This document shows positions 5,874 through 12,924 of a stretch of 15,468 nucleotides of DNA, one piece after another. The first letter of the stretch is position 1, and each line of letters begins with the position of its first letter. Made by a program: the position numbers and the translations under genes. Source of the DNA: Eubacteriales Family XIII. Incertae Sedis bacterium (GTDB lineage: Bacteria > Bacillota > Clostridia > Peptostreptococcales > Anaerovoracaceae); assembly GCA_031272745.1 (NCBI GenBank), contig JAISTF010000025.1:1-15468 (forward strand), read 5' to 3'. The notes beneath the pieces were generated by a model. That model did no database searches. It was not told where the DNA came from and was given only the letters and a program-made list of their open reading frames with translations.

Positions 5874-7557
5874 CAATACGCTGACGCCGGGCGGTACGGG
5901 CGACAGGCTCTTTGCGGCTTGCGAGGCGGAGAAGGGGATCCTGCGGCGGCTGTCGGACGTTTTCGAGGAATCGGGCTACCGTCAGGTGCGGACGCCGGGG
6001 TTGGAATTCCTGTCGGTGTTTTCGTCGGCCGCGTCGTACTTCCCGCCCGAGGAGATGTTCAAGATGTCGGATGCGGGCGGGCGGCTGATCGCGGTGCGTC
6101 CGGACAACACGATTCCGATCGCGCGGCTGACGGCGACGCGGCTGCGCGGGGCCGAGCTGCCGCTGCGGATTTACTATACGCAGAGCGTGTTCCGCCGGCA
6201 GCCGGAGAACCGCGGGCGCGACAGCGAGGTGCTGCAGGCGGGCGTCGAGTTCATCGGCGAGGCCGGCTTCGCCGCGGACGTGGACATGATCGCGCTGGCC
6301 GTGCGGTCGTTGTCCGAGACGTATGCGGGGCGGTTCCGCATCGAGATCGGGCATGTGGGTCTGTACAAGTATTTGATCGAGCGGCTCGGCGCGTCCGAGG
6401 ATGATTTGGGGCGCATCCACCGCTATGTGGTGTCGAAGAACTACGCGTCGCTGGGGGAAGTGCTCGACGGGTACGACGGGTCGGACGCCGCGGCGCTGCT
6501 GCGGAAGCTGCCGGGGCTGTTCGGCGGCGCGGAGGTGCTGGACGAGGCGGCCGCCGCGTTTGCGGACGCGGGCGCGGACGTGCGCGGCATGCTTGACTAT
6601 CTGAAGCAGGTGGTGGACGCGCTGGCGGCGCGCGGGCTCGCAGGCGCGGTGATGATCGACCTCGGGCTCGTGAACCAGGCGGAATACTATTCGTCGCTCG
6701 TCTTTCGCGGCTACGGCGAGAGCGCGGGGGAGCCGCTGCTCTCGGGCGGGCGGTACGACGGGTTGTTTGCGGATTTCGGGGAGGATTTGCCCGCGACGGG
6801 GTTTGGGGTCAACGTGGATTTGCTCACGGAGGCCGCGCTCGGCGGCGGCGGGCGGCTGCAAGCCGCCCCAACGCCCCCCGTGGCTACGGTAAGAAATTTA
6901 GGGGCGGCCGCCCTCGGCCGCCCGCTCCGCATCGCCCTCACGAAGGGGCGGCTCGAAAAGGATTTCACGGCGCTATTGGAACGCGCGGGCTATGACGCGG
7001 CGCCGCTCAAGGAGATGGGCCGACGGCTGCTCGTGCAGCTGTCCGCGCCGGAAGGCGGGGACGCGCCCGGCATCGAGGTCTTTCTCGCGAAAGCCGCGGA
7101 CGTCGTGACCTACGTCGACCACGGGGTCTGCGACATCGGCATCGTCGGCAAGGACACGATGCTCGAACACGGCGGCACCTATTATGAAATCATGGATCTC
7201 GGCTTCGGGAAATGCCGCTTTGTCTTCGCGGCGCCCGAGGGCGGGCGCGTGCTGCGCGGCGAGGCGCCGGCCGTCGTCGCGAGCAAGTATCCGAACTACG
7301 CGGCGCGCGTCTTCGAGCGCAAGGGGCTCGACGTGCGCATCATCAAAATCGACGGCTCGGTCGAAATCGCGCCGCTGCTCGGCCTGTGCGACGGCATCGT
7401 CGACATCGTCGAGACGGGGACGACGCTCGCGGAAAACGGGCTCGTCGCCTGTGAGACCATCCGCGACATCTCCGCGCGCCTCATCGTGAACGTGACGGGG
7501 ATGAAACTGCGCAAACGCGAAGTCGAAGGGTTTGCGGCGCGGCTGCGGGGCGTGTAA
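5860..7557 (+). CDS. hisZG: HisZ-HisG fusion: ATP phosphoribosyltransferase regulatory plus short-form catalytic subunit
   Basis: The first step of histidine synthesis joins ATP and PRPP. Short-form HisG needs HisZ, a HisRS-like regulatory subunit; here both are one 565-residue polypeptide. HisZ spans about residues 1-327, with the class II synthetase-like motifs RPDNTIPIARL (80-90), RIYYTQSVFRRQPENRGRDS (103-122) and GGRYDGL (296-302). The linker (about 328-355) is encoded by two GC-rich hairpins. Short HisG spans about 356-565, with RIALTKGRL, DIGIVGKD (425-432) and the PRPP loop ETGTTLAEN (518-526). There is no C-terminal regulatory ACT-like domain, as expected for the short form. The ATG at 5860 is preferred to the TTG at 5851; it overlaps the upstream gene's end. 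The expected separate hisZ stop, hisG ribosome site and hisG ATG are all absent. Both halves look functional. Confidence 0.93.
   Translation: MTRNNNTLTPGGTGDRLFAACEAEKGILRRLSDVFEESGYRQVRTPGLEFLSVFSSAASYFPPEEMFKMSDAGGRLIAVRPDNTIPIARLTATRLRGAELPLRIYYTQSVFRRQPENRGRDSEVLQAGVEFIGEAGFAADVDMIALAVRSLSETYAGRFRIEIGHVGLYKYLIERLGASEDDLGRIHRYVVSKNYASLGEVLDGYDGSDAAALLRKLPGLFGGAEVLDEAAAAFADAGADVRGMLDYLKQVVDALAARGLAGAVMIDLGLVNQAEYYSSLVFRGYGESAGEPLLSGGRYDGLFADFGEDLPATGFGVNVDLLTEAALGGGGRLQAAPTPPVATVRNLGAAALGRPLRIALTKGRLEKDFTALLERAGYDAAPLKEMGRRLLVQLSAPEGGDAPGIEVFLAKAADVVTYVDHGVCDIGIVGKDTMLEHGGTYYEIMDLGFGKCRFVFAAPEGGRVLRGEAPAVVASKYPNYAARVFERKGLDVRIIKIDGSVEIAPLLGLCDGIVDIVETGTTLAENGLVACETIRDISARLIVNVTGMKLRKREVEGFAARLRGV
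6850..6868. repeat. GC palindrome, left half of a hairpin pair in the hisZG linker
   Basis: A perfect 8-bp stem, GGGCGGCT / AGCCGCCC, with a 3-nt loop, followed by CAACG. It is roughly the inverted counterpart of the hairpin at 6902-6923, so the two look like the ends of one small palindromic element lying inside coding sequence. Confidence 0.65.
6899..6924. repeat. GC palindrome (TAGGGGCGG...CCGCCCG type), right half of the hisZG linker pair
   Basis: A perfect 9-bp stem, GGGCGGCCG / CGGCCGCCC (6902-6910 and 6915-6923), with a 4-nt loop, preceded by TAG and followed by G. The same layout, TAGGGGCGGC...GCCGCCCG, recurs at 13180-13202. HisG homology starts directly after it. Confidence 0.7.
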
Positions 7558-7594
7558 TGTTATTCCCAAAATGCGGGTTTTATAGGTAGCGCGC

Positions 7595-8140
7595 GTGATC
7601 TTCGTCCTCACATTCGGATCGGAAGCGGAGCGCGACACGTTCGAGGCGCTGTACGAGCGCTACCGGAAGCTGATGTTCGCGAAGGCGCGGGACATCCTGC
7701 GCGACCCCATGCTCGCGGAAGACGCGGTGAGCGAGGCGTTCCTCCGCGTGTACCGGAACATGGACAAGGTCGAGGGGGTGGACAGCCCGCGCACGGCGGC
7801 CTTCCTCGTGACGATCGTGCGCAACGTGGCGCTCACGCTGTACGCGAAGCGGAAGGGCGAGGCCGCGCCGGAGGAGGACGCGGCGCTCGACGCGGCGGCG
7901 GGGGCGGACCCGCACGGGCTCGAGGAGCTGGCGGCGTCTGAGCTGACGGGCGAGCAGGTCGCGCGCGCCGTCGGGGCGCTGGACGAGCAGGCGCGCACGA
8001 TCTTCGTGTTGAAGTACGCGTACGACGTGCCGCATCGCGAGATCGCGGCGCAGTGCGGCATCACGGAGAACAACGTGACGGTGAAGCTGCACCGCATCCG
8101 CAGGAAGCTCGCGGAGGCGCTCGCAGAGGAAGTATCATAA
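7595..8140 (+). CDS. ECF-type RNA polymerase sigma factor
   Basis: The 181-residue protein has the two-domain layout of extracytoplasmic-function sigma factors. Region 2 is at about residues 16-58 (FEALYERYRKLMFAKARDIL, then AEDAVSEAFLRVYRNM, the core/-10 binding helices). A short acidic Ala-rich linker follows at about 90-118. Region 4 is at about 128-175, with the helix-turn-helix VPHREIAAQCGITENNVTVK. An in-frame TAG at 7583 leaves the GTG at 7595 as the first possible start, with a weak AGGT site. It lies 37 nt after hisZG and 5 nt before a membrane protein that fits an anti-sigma factor, so the pair is probably co-expressed and self-regulating. The target genes are unknown; I saw no clear ECF-type promoter nearby. 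Confidence 0.92.
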   Translation: MIFVLTFGSEAERDTFEALYERYRKLMFAKARDILRDPMLAEDAVSEAFLRVYRNMDKVEGVDSPRTAAFLVTIVRNVALTLYAKRKGEAAPEEDAALDAAAGADPHGLEELAASELTGEQVARAVGALDEQARTIFVLKYAYDVPHREIAAQCGITENNVTVKLHRIRRKLAEALAEEVS

Positions 8141-8145
8141 GGAAA

Positions 8146-8880
8146 ATGAACGGCAACGATGAAAAAATCTTGACGCATATCGCGCGGACCTGGGCCGAGG
8201 AGGATGGCCGGGCTTTGCTGCGCGAGCGCGACGCGCTGAACGCGGACGGCGTGCCGCTATTGCTGCCGCGCGCGGATGCGGCCGTGCGGGAGCTTGCCGG
8301 GCGGGAGAGAGGCGAGCGGCGGCGGATGCCCGCGTCCGGCCGGCGGCGGCGCGTGTTGACCGCGATCTGCGCCTGCGCGGCGGCGTATCTGATCATCCCG
8401 CAGATCGTGCTGACGACGCTCGACGGGGGGGCAAGGTCGGCGCCGGCGTTTTCGGGCGGCGGCATGGCGATGTCGGACGCGGCGGCGCCGGAGTACGCGG
8501 AATCGGCGGCGGCGCCGGCCGAGGAAGCGCCCGCGGACGAGGAGATGGCGGATACGGGCGCGGCGGCGGATGGCGGGTCTGCGGCGATGCCGGAAGATGA
8601 AGCGGCGGGAGATATGCGCACGGAGGAGTCGGCGATAGCGCCGGCGTCGGCCGGGGAAGCGCCCGTCGAAGAAGCGCCGACAACCGCGGAAACGCCGGCC
8701 TACGAAGCCGAAGCGCCGGCGGACGAGGGCGATGCCCTGCTCGAAGCCGCGGACGGGCTCGCGGACGCCGAGATGGAACCCGCGCCCGTCGCTTCGGACA
8801 GGCCGCTGTGGAAGCGCATCCTGTGGCCGTGGGACGATTTGCGCGCGGCATGGGAACGGTATCGGGGGCAGGGAAGATAG
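8146..8880 (+). CDS. Putative membrane-bound anti-sigma factor with long Ala/Glu/Pro-rich exterior region
   Basis: From the ATG at 8146 the protein has 244 residues. An N-terminal cytoplasmic segment (1-69) is helical and ends in RRRR. One membrane helix follows at about 70-90, then a low-complexity exterior stretch at about 100-215 dominated by A, E, P and D (repeated AEEAPADEE-like units). A Trp-rich basic C-terminus (219-244, RPLWKRILWPWDDLRAAWER) closes the protein. The anti-sigma role is inferred from its place directly after the ECF sigma gene and from the topology; the classic HxxxCxxC zinc motif is absent. The ribosome site AAGGA sits very close to the ATG, overlapping the sigma stop TAA. 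It ends in TAG 10 nt before hisD. Confidence 0.7.
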   Translation: MNGNDEKILTHIARTWAEEDGRALLRERDALNADGVPLLLPRADAAVRELAGRERGERRRMPASGRRRRVLTAICACAAAYLIIPQIVLTTLDGGARSAPAFSGGGMAMSDAAAPEYAESAAAPAEEAPADEEMADTGAAADGGSAAMPEDEAAGDMRTEESAIAPASAGEAPVEEAPTTAETPAYEAEAPADEGDALLEAADGLADAEMEPAPVASDRPLWKRILWPWDDLRAAWERYRGQGR

Positions 8881-8890
8881 GAGTGTTTGC

Positions 8891-10201
8891 ATGATCCACA
8901 TCGTGACAGCGGACGGGCGCGCGGAATTTGCCGCGCTGGACGGGCTTGCGGGGCGCGGCGGGGCGCCGGGGGCGGACGTCGAGGCGGCGGTGCGCGAAAT
9001 CCTCGAAGCGGTGCGCACGGACGGCGACGCGGCCGTGCTGCGGTATACGGAGAAATTTGACGGGCCCGAGGCCGTGCGGGGCGGCATCGCCGTGCTGACG
9101 CGCGAGGACCTCAAGACGGCTTTGGAATCCCTGCCGGACGCGCTCGCGTCGGCGCTGCTGCACGCGGCGGACAACATCCGCAAATACCACGCGAAACAGG
9201 TGAGCGAAGGCTACGAAGAGCGCCGCACCGACGGCACGGTCATCGGACAGATCGTCCGCGGGCTCACGCGCGTGGGCCTGTACGTGCCGGGCGGCACGGC
9301 GGCCTATCCGTCGACGGTGCTGATGAACGCGATCCCCGCCAAGCTCGCGGGCGTCGGCGAACTCGTGATGGTGACGCCGCCGCGCGGCGGCGCGGGGACG
9401 GACGCGGCCATCCTCGGCGCGGCGTACCTCGCGGGCGTGGACAAGGTCATCCTCGCCGGCGGCGCGCAGGCGGTCGCGGCGCTCGCGTACGGCACGGAGA
9501 CCTTCCCGCGCGTCGACAAGATCGTCGGCCCCGGCAACATCTACGTCGCGACCGCGAAACGCCTGCTTTTCGGCCTCATCGACATCGAGATGATCGCGGG
9601 GCCGAGCGAAATCCTCGTGGTGGCGGACGGCGAAGCGCAGAGCGGCGGGGACCCGACATTCATCGCGGCGGACCTGCTGTCGCAGGCGGAGCACGATCCG
9701 GACGCGGCGGCGATCCTCCTGACGACGTCGGCACAGCTCGCGGAAGACGTGGTACGGGAAATCGAACAGCAGCTTGGTAACCTCTCGCGCACGGACATCG
9801 CGCGAAAATCCATCGACGCGAACGGGCTTGTGATCGTATGCCGCAGCGACGACGAAATGGCCGACCTCGCAAACCTCGCGGCGCCGGAGCATCTGGAGCT
9901 GCTCGTACGCGACCCGCTCGGCTGGCTGCCGCGCATCCGGAACGCGGGCTCGGTCTTTTGCGGGCCGTGGACGCCGGAACCGGTCGGCGATTATTACGCG
10001 GGGACAAACCATGTGCTGCCGACGAGCGGCACGGCGCGCTTCGCCTCGCCGCTCGGCGTGTACGATTTTGTGAAGCGCATGAGCTACACGCAGTACACGC
10101 GCGAGGCGCTCGCGGCGGCGAAAGATGATATACTGGCCATAGGAGAGGCGGAAGGACTGACGGCGCACACGCAGGCGGTGCGCGTGCGTTTTGTGGAATA
10201 A
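8891..10201 (+). CDS. hisD: Histidinol dehydrogenase
   Basis: The enzyme performs the last two oxidations of histidine synthesis, L-histidinol to L-histidine with two NAD+, as a zinc-dependent dimer. The 436-residue length is normal. The zinc ligands of the family are all present: Q265 and H268 in SQAEHDPDA, D367 in GDYYAGTNH and H426 near the C-terminus (TAHTQAVRVR). The catalytic pair E333-H334 is in APEHLELL. The segments GLYVPGGTAAYPS and KIVGPGNIYVATAKR are typical. The ATG at 8891 is fixed by the AGGAG site 7 nt upstream and by family alignment; longer versions of the frame overlap the preceding gene and lack homology. It is followed 14 nt later by hisB. Confidence 0.97.
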   Translation: MIHIVTADGRAEFAALDGLAGRGGAPGADVEAAVREILEAVRTDGDAAVLRYTEKFDGPEAVRGGIAVLTREDLKTALESLPDALASALLHAADNIRKYHAKQVSEGYEERRTDGTVIGQIVRGLTRVGLYVPGGTAAYPSTVLMNAIPAKLAGVGELVMVTPPRGGAGTDAAILGAAYLAGVDKVILAGGAQAVAALAYGTETFPRVDKIVGPGNIYVATAKRLLFGLIDIEMIAGPSEILVVADGEAQSGGDPTFIAADLLSQAEHDPDAAAILLTTSAQLAEDVVREIEQQLGNLSRTDIARKSIDANGLVIVCRSDDEMADLANLAAPEHLELLVRDPLGWLPRIRNAGSVFCGPWTPEPVGDYYAGTNHVLPTSGTARFASPLGVYDFVKRMSYTQYTREALAAAKDDILAIGEAEGLTAHTQAVRVRFVE

Positions 10202-10215
10202 CAGGAGAGAATGCG

Positions 10216-10803
10216 ATGCGGAAAGCGGAAATCGAACGGAAGACAAAGGAAACGGAAATCACCGTCGCGATCGACTTGGACGGGAGCGGACGGGCCGACA
10301 TCGAGACGGGCGTCGGGTTCTTTGACCATATGCTGACGGCGGTGGCCGTACACGGCGGCTTCGATTTGTCCGTGCGATGCGGCGGCGACCTGGACGTGGA
10401 CGCGCACCATTCCGTCGAGGACGTGGGCATCGTGCTCGGGCAGGCGTTCGCGCAGGCGCTCGGCGACAAGGCCGGCATCGCGCGGTACGGCTCGTTCCTG
10501 TTGCCGATGGACGAGGCGCTCGCGCAGTGCGCGGTGGATCTGTCGGGGCGCGCGTATTTCGTCTGGGACGCGGCATTCACGGCGGACAAGATCGGCGAAC
10601 TCGACACGCAGATGGTGCCGGAGTTTTTCCGCGCGTTCGCGGTGAACGCGAAGGCGACGCTCCACCTGAACCTGCTCTACGGGGAAAACGACCACCACCG
10701 CGCGGAAGCGCTGTTCAAGGCGTTTGCGCACGCGCTGCGCATCGCCGTCGCGCGGGCCGGCGCGGACGCCGCGCCCGTGCTGTCGACCAAGGGGTCGCTG
10801 TGA
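10216..10803 (+). CDS. hisB: Imidazoleglycerol-phosphate dehydratase
   Basis: The protein removes water from imidazole-glycerol phosphate to give imidazole-acetol phosphate, using two manganese ions. The 195-residue length is that of the monofunctional enzyme, with no phosphatase domain. The two symmetric metal-binding halves are visible: GFFDHML (34-40) with DAHHSVEDVG (62-71), then NAKATLHL with ENDHHRAEALFKAF (157-170). These supply the conserved His and Glu ligands. The AGGAGAG site 6 nt upstream selects the ATG at 10216 over the out-of-frame ATG at 10211. The gene overlaps hisH by 4 nt (GTGA), which implies coupled translation. Confidence 0.97.
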   Translation: MRKAEIERKTKETEITVAIDLDGSGRADIETGVGFFDHMLTAVAVHGGFDLSVRCGGDLDVDAHHSVEDVGIVLGQAFAQALGDKAGIARYGSFLLPMDEALAQCAVDLSGRAYFVWDAAFTADKIGELDTQMVPEFFRAFAVNAKATLHLNLLYGENDHHRAEALFKAFAHALRIAVARAGADAAPVLSTKGSL

Positions 10804-11438
10804 AGGTCGCGATCATCGACTACGGCGCGGGGAATTTGTTCAGCGTCAAGAACGCGGTGGACAGTTTTTCCGGAGACTATGAAACGGTATTTGCTTCGGC
10901 GGCGGCGGACATCGAGGCCGCGGACGTGCTGATCCTGCCGGGCGTCGGGGCCTTTCCGGACGCGATGCGGATGCTGCATGAGCGCGGACTCGCCGGGCCC
11001 ATCCAGCAGCAGGCGCAAAAAAAGCCGCTGCTCGGCATCTGCCTCGGCATGCAGGTGTTATTTGAAAAAGGCTATGAATTTGAGGAGACGGACGGGCTCG
11101 GGCTCATCGAGGGCGTCGTCGACCGCATCGTCGCGCCCGGGCTGAAGGTGCCGCATATGGGGTGGAGCGACGTGCGCGTCGTCAACCCCTCGACATTGAC
11201 ATCCCAAGTCGAGGACGGCGACCGCTTCTACTTCGTGCACTCGTACAAGGCGGTGACGGCGGAGGAGAACATCTGCCTTGCGGCCGAATACGGGCAAACG
11301 ATCCCCGCGCTCGTGCGCGGAACGCCGGGCGGGCCGTACGCACGGGTCTACGGGGCGCAGTTCCATCCGGAAAAGAGCGGCGCGGCGGGGCTCGCCATCC
11401 TGCGGAGCTTCCTGGAAGAGGGCCGGCATGCCGAATAA
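10800..11438 (+). CDS. hisH: Imidazole glycerol phosphate synthase, glutamine amidotransferase subunit
   Basis: HisH hydrolyses glutamine and passes ammonia to HisF. The 212-residue class I amidotransferase starts at GTG 10800, overlapping the hisB stop, with the typical opening VKVAIIDYGAGN. The nucleophile is C81 in GICLGMQVLF, and the His-Glu pair is H189/E191 in GAQFHPEKSG. The oxyanion region PGVGAF and the HisF-contacting segment PHMGWSDV are present. All catalytic residues are intact, so the enzyme should be active. Its obligate partner HisF is not adjacent: the next gene, overlapping by 11 nt, is an unrelated membrane protein. HisF must therefore be encoded elsewhere in the genome. 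Confidence 0.96.
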   Translation: MKVAIIDYGAGNLFSVKNAVDSFSGDYETVFASAAADIEAADVLILPGVGAFPDAMRMLHERGLAGPIQQQAQKKPLLGICLGMQVLFEKGYEFEETDGLGLIEGVVDRIVAPGLKVPHMGWSDVRVVNPSTLTSQVEDGDRFYFVHSYKAVTAEENICLAAEYGQTIPALVRGTPGGPYARVYGAQFHPEKSGAAGLAILRSFLEEGRHAE

Positions 11439-12531
11439 CGAAGGGCCGCAAATCGGATATTTTGCCGCCTATGCGATGTTTTGGCGGCGTTACGCGGATT
11501 TCACGGGGCGCACGTCGGTCGCGGCGTTCTGGAAGGCGTACCTCTTTGCGCTGATCGTGCAGATCGGGCAATTCGCCGTGTCGATGTACGCGGTCTCGCA
11601 GTTTTTTTCGGAGCATATGGACGATCTCCTGCGCGCCGCGATGAGCGGAGCGTCGCCGTACGCGATCTCGTCCGGCATGGTGGTCGGCTCGGTCGGCATC
11701 ACGGTGTTCCAGATCTATTACTACGCGACGCTGATTCCGACGATCGCGATCATGGTGCGGCGGCTGCGCGACAGCGGGCAGAGCCCGTGGTGGACGATCG
11801 CGTTTCTGTTGATTCCGGTCGCGGGCTTTTTCATGGCGTACGTGATGCTGCGGCGGCCGTCGTTGCCGCCGGGATGGACGTATATGCCCTTGCCGCCGCC
11901 GACGCCGCAGACGCCGCCGCCGGCACCGAATCCGTACGACAAAGGCGGGCGCACCGCCGCGGGCTGGTGCCTGGGGCTGTTTCTCGCGCTACTCGTCACG
12001 GCGATCGTCTGCATGAGCGTCCTCGTAACGAACATCATGCAGGCCGCGATTCGCGAGGTGCTGGGCGGCGACGGGTACACTTACGGCGACGACTACGGAC
12101 TGTTGCCGACGCCGGTGCCGAATCCGACGCCGGTGCCGGAGCCCTACCCCATCCCCGATTCCGCGGGATCCGGCGACTGGGAGGACGACCTCTCGGCCGA
12201 CGAGCTCGCGGTCGTGAACGAGGTGCGCGAAGGCTTTGCCAACGGCGTGGACGAGTATTCCGTGGAGGATGTGCTCGAAACCCGCGCCGAGGGCCTGCGC
12301 TGGAGCGTCTACACGCTCGACCACCGCGTCTACTACGTCTATGCGGAAGGGACGACGAAGGACGGCGGCGATGTTTTCTACGCCGAGTTCGAGCGCGACG
12401 GGGACGGCGTGATCACCGTGTACAACCTCGTCGAAGGCGTGTTTTCCGTCTACAACGAGGAAGCGGCGGCGCTGTACGAAGAATGGGCCTCGGCCGTGCT
12501 GCGCGGCGCCGCGAATTTTTCCGGTTTTTAA
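11428..12531 (+). CDS. DUF805-type membrane protein with added exterior domain
   Basis: The 367-residue protein begins with a DUF805-like (YhaH) domain. FTGRTSVAAFWKAYLF corresponds to the family's F-GR-x-R-x-EFW opening, and MVRRLRDSGQSPWWTIAFLLI to its RRLHDxGxSGWW signature. Membrane helices lie at about residues 33-55, 83-108 and 119-140. A Pro-rich loop (about 146-170) leads to a fourth helix at about 177-200, then a second Pro repeat (PTPVPNPTPVPEPYPIP, about 226-242). A soluble C-terminal domain of about 115 residues follows, strand-rich and acidic (for example VYYVYAEGTTKDGGDVFYAE), probably exposed outside the cell. The ATG at 11428 lies inside the end of hisH and has an AGAGGG site. 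The DUF805 function is unknown; the C-terminal domain I do not recognise. Confidence 0.8.
   Translation: MPNNEGPQIGYFAAYAMFWRRYADFTGRTSVAAFWKAYLFALIVQIGQFAVSMYAVSQFFSEHMDDLLRAAMSGASPYAISSGMVVGSVGITVFQIYYYATLIPTIAIMVRRLRDSGQSPWWTIAFLLIPVAGFFMAYVMLRRPSLPPGWTYMPLPPPTPQTPPPAPNPYDKGGRTAAGWCLGLFLALLVTAIVCMSVLVTNIMQAAIREVLGGDGYTYGDDYGLLPTPVPNPTPVPEPYPIPDSAGSGDWEDDLSADELAVVNEVREGFANGVDEYSVEDVLETRAEGLRWSVYTLDHRVYYVYAEGTTKDGGDVFYAEFERDGDGVITVYNLVEGVFSVYNEEAAALYEEWASAVLRGAANFSGF
12502..12520 (+). terminator. Weak candidate intrinsic terminator inside the end of the DUF805 gene
   Basis: The palindrome CGCGGCGCCGCG (12502-12513) is followed by AA and five T. The stem is at most 4 bp with a 4-nt loop, although further T-rich sequence lies downstream. 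It would separate the his-side operon from the PadR operon, but evidence is limited. Confidence 0.3.
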
Positions 12532-12563
12532 TCTTTTCTTAATCCCGCTTAAAATACCCTCTA

Positions 12564-12584
12564 ATACTATACGTCGTATAGTAT
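12564..12584. promoter_or_regulatory. Perfect palindromic operator upstream of padR
   Basis: ATACTATAC and GTATAGTAT form perfect 9-bp arms around GTC, just upstream of the AAGGAGG ribosome site of the PadR gene. PadR regulators commonly autorepress through such palindromes at their own promoter. A weak promoter, TTAATC (12539-12544), 17 bp, TAATAC (12562-12567), would place the operator over the -10 and start region. Confidence 0.75.
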
Positions 12585-12606
12585 CCCTCGAAAGGAGGCA
12601 GATGCT

Positions 12607-12924
12607 ATGGTTTTTCAGATTGGAGCGACATTGTTGGACGCGTGCGTGCTGTCGGTGCTGCGCGGCGAAGACACCTACGGGTATTCACTGACACAGACGC
12701 TGCGCGGCTCGCTCGACATTTCCGAATCGACGCTGTATCCGGTCCTGCGGCGGCTTCAAAAAGAAGCGTGCCTCACGGTGCGCGACGAAGCGTACCAAGG
12801 CCGCAACCGCAGGTATTATTCGATCACCGAAAAGGGAATGGAGAAAGCCCGAGAGTACCGCGGCGCGTGGGAGGATTTCCGCGGGCGCGTCGACGGGTTG
12901 ATTTTGGGAGGTGCGGCGTCATGA
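12607..12924 (+). CDS. PadR-family transcriptional regulator
   Basis: The 105-residue winged-helix repressor is of the short PadR type. It has LLDACVLSVLRGEDTYGYSL (about residues 9-28), then the recognition region ISESTLYPVLRRLQKEACLT (38-57) and the wing RNRRYYSITEKGMEKAREY (66-84). All match the PadR signature (YGYe-, STLYPvLrRLe-G, gRkRkYYxiTekG). The AAGGAGG site 8 nt upstream selects the ATG at 12607 over the out-of-frame ATG at 12602. The gene overlaps the DUF1700 gene by 4 nt. The palindrome at 12564-12584 is the likely autoregulatory operator. In this cassette type PadR usually controls the DUF1700 and DUF4097 genes with it; the inducer is unknown. Confidence 0.95.
   Translation: MVFQIGATLLDACVLSVLRGEDTYGYSLTQTLRGSLDISESTLYPVLRRLQKEACLTVRDEAYQGRNRRYYSITEKGMEKAREYRGAWEDFRGRVDGLILGGAAS

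Noticed and set aside
5773..6861. 362-codon minus-strand open frame opposite hisZG
   Set aside because: It is a shadow of the HisZ coding region with biased composition and no recognisable domain.
8560..8740. Repeated GCGCCGG/GCGGCGG-like units in the anti-sigma gene as a possible tandem repeat
   Set aside because: The pattern follows from Ala/Glu/Pro-rich coding in GC-rich DNA; there is no fixed unit length.
8393..10246. 617-codon open frame on the minus strand opposite the anti-sigma and hisD genes
   Set aside because: It lies opposite two well-supported genes. Its translation is Arg/Pro/Ala-rich low-complexity sequence typical of antisense frames in GC-rich DNA.
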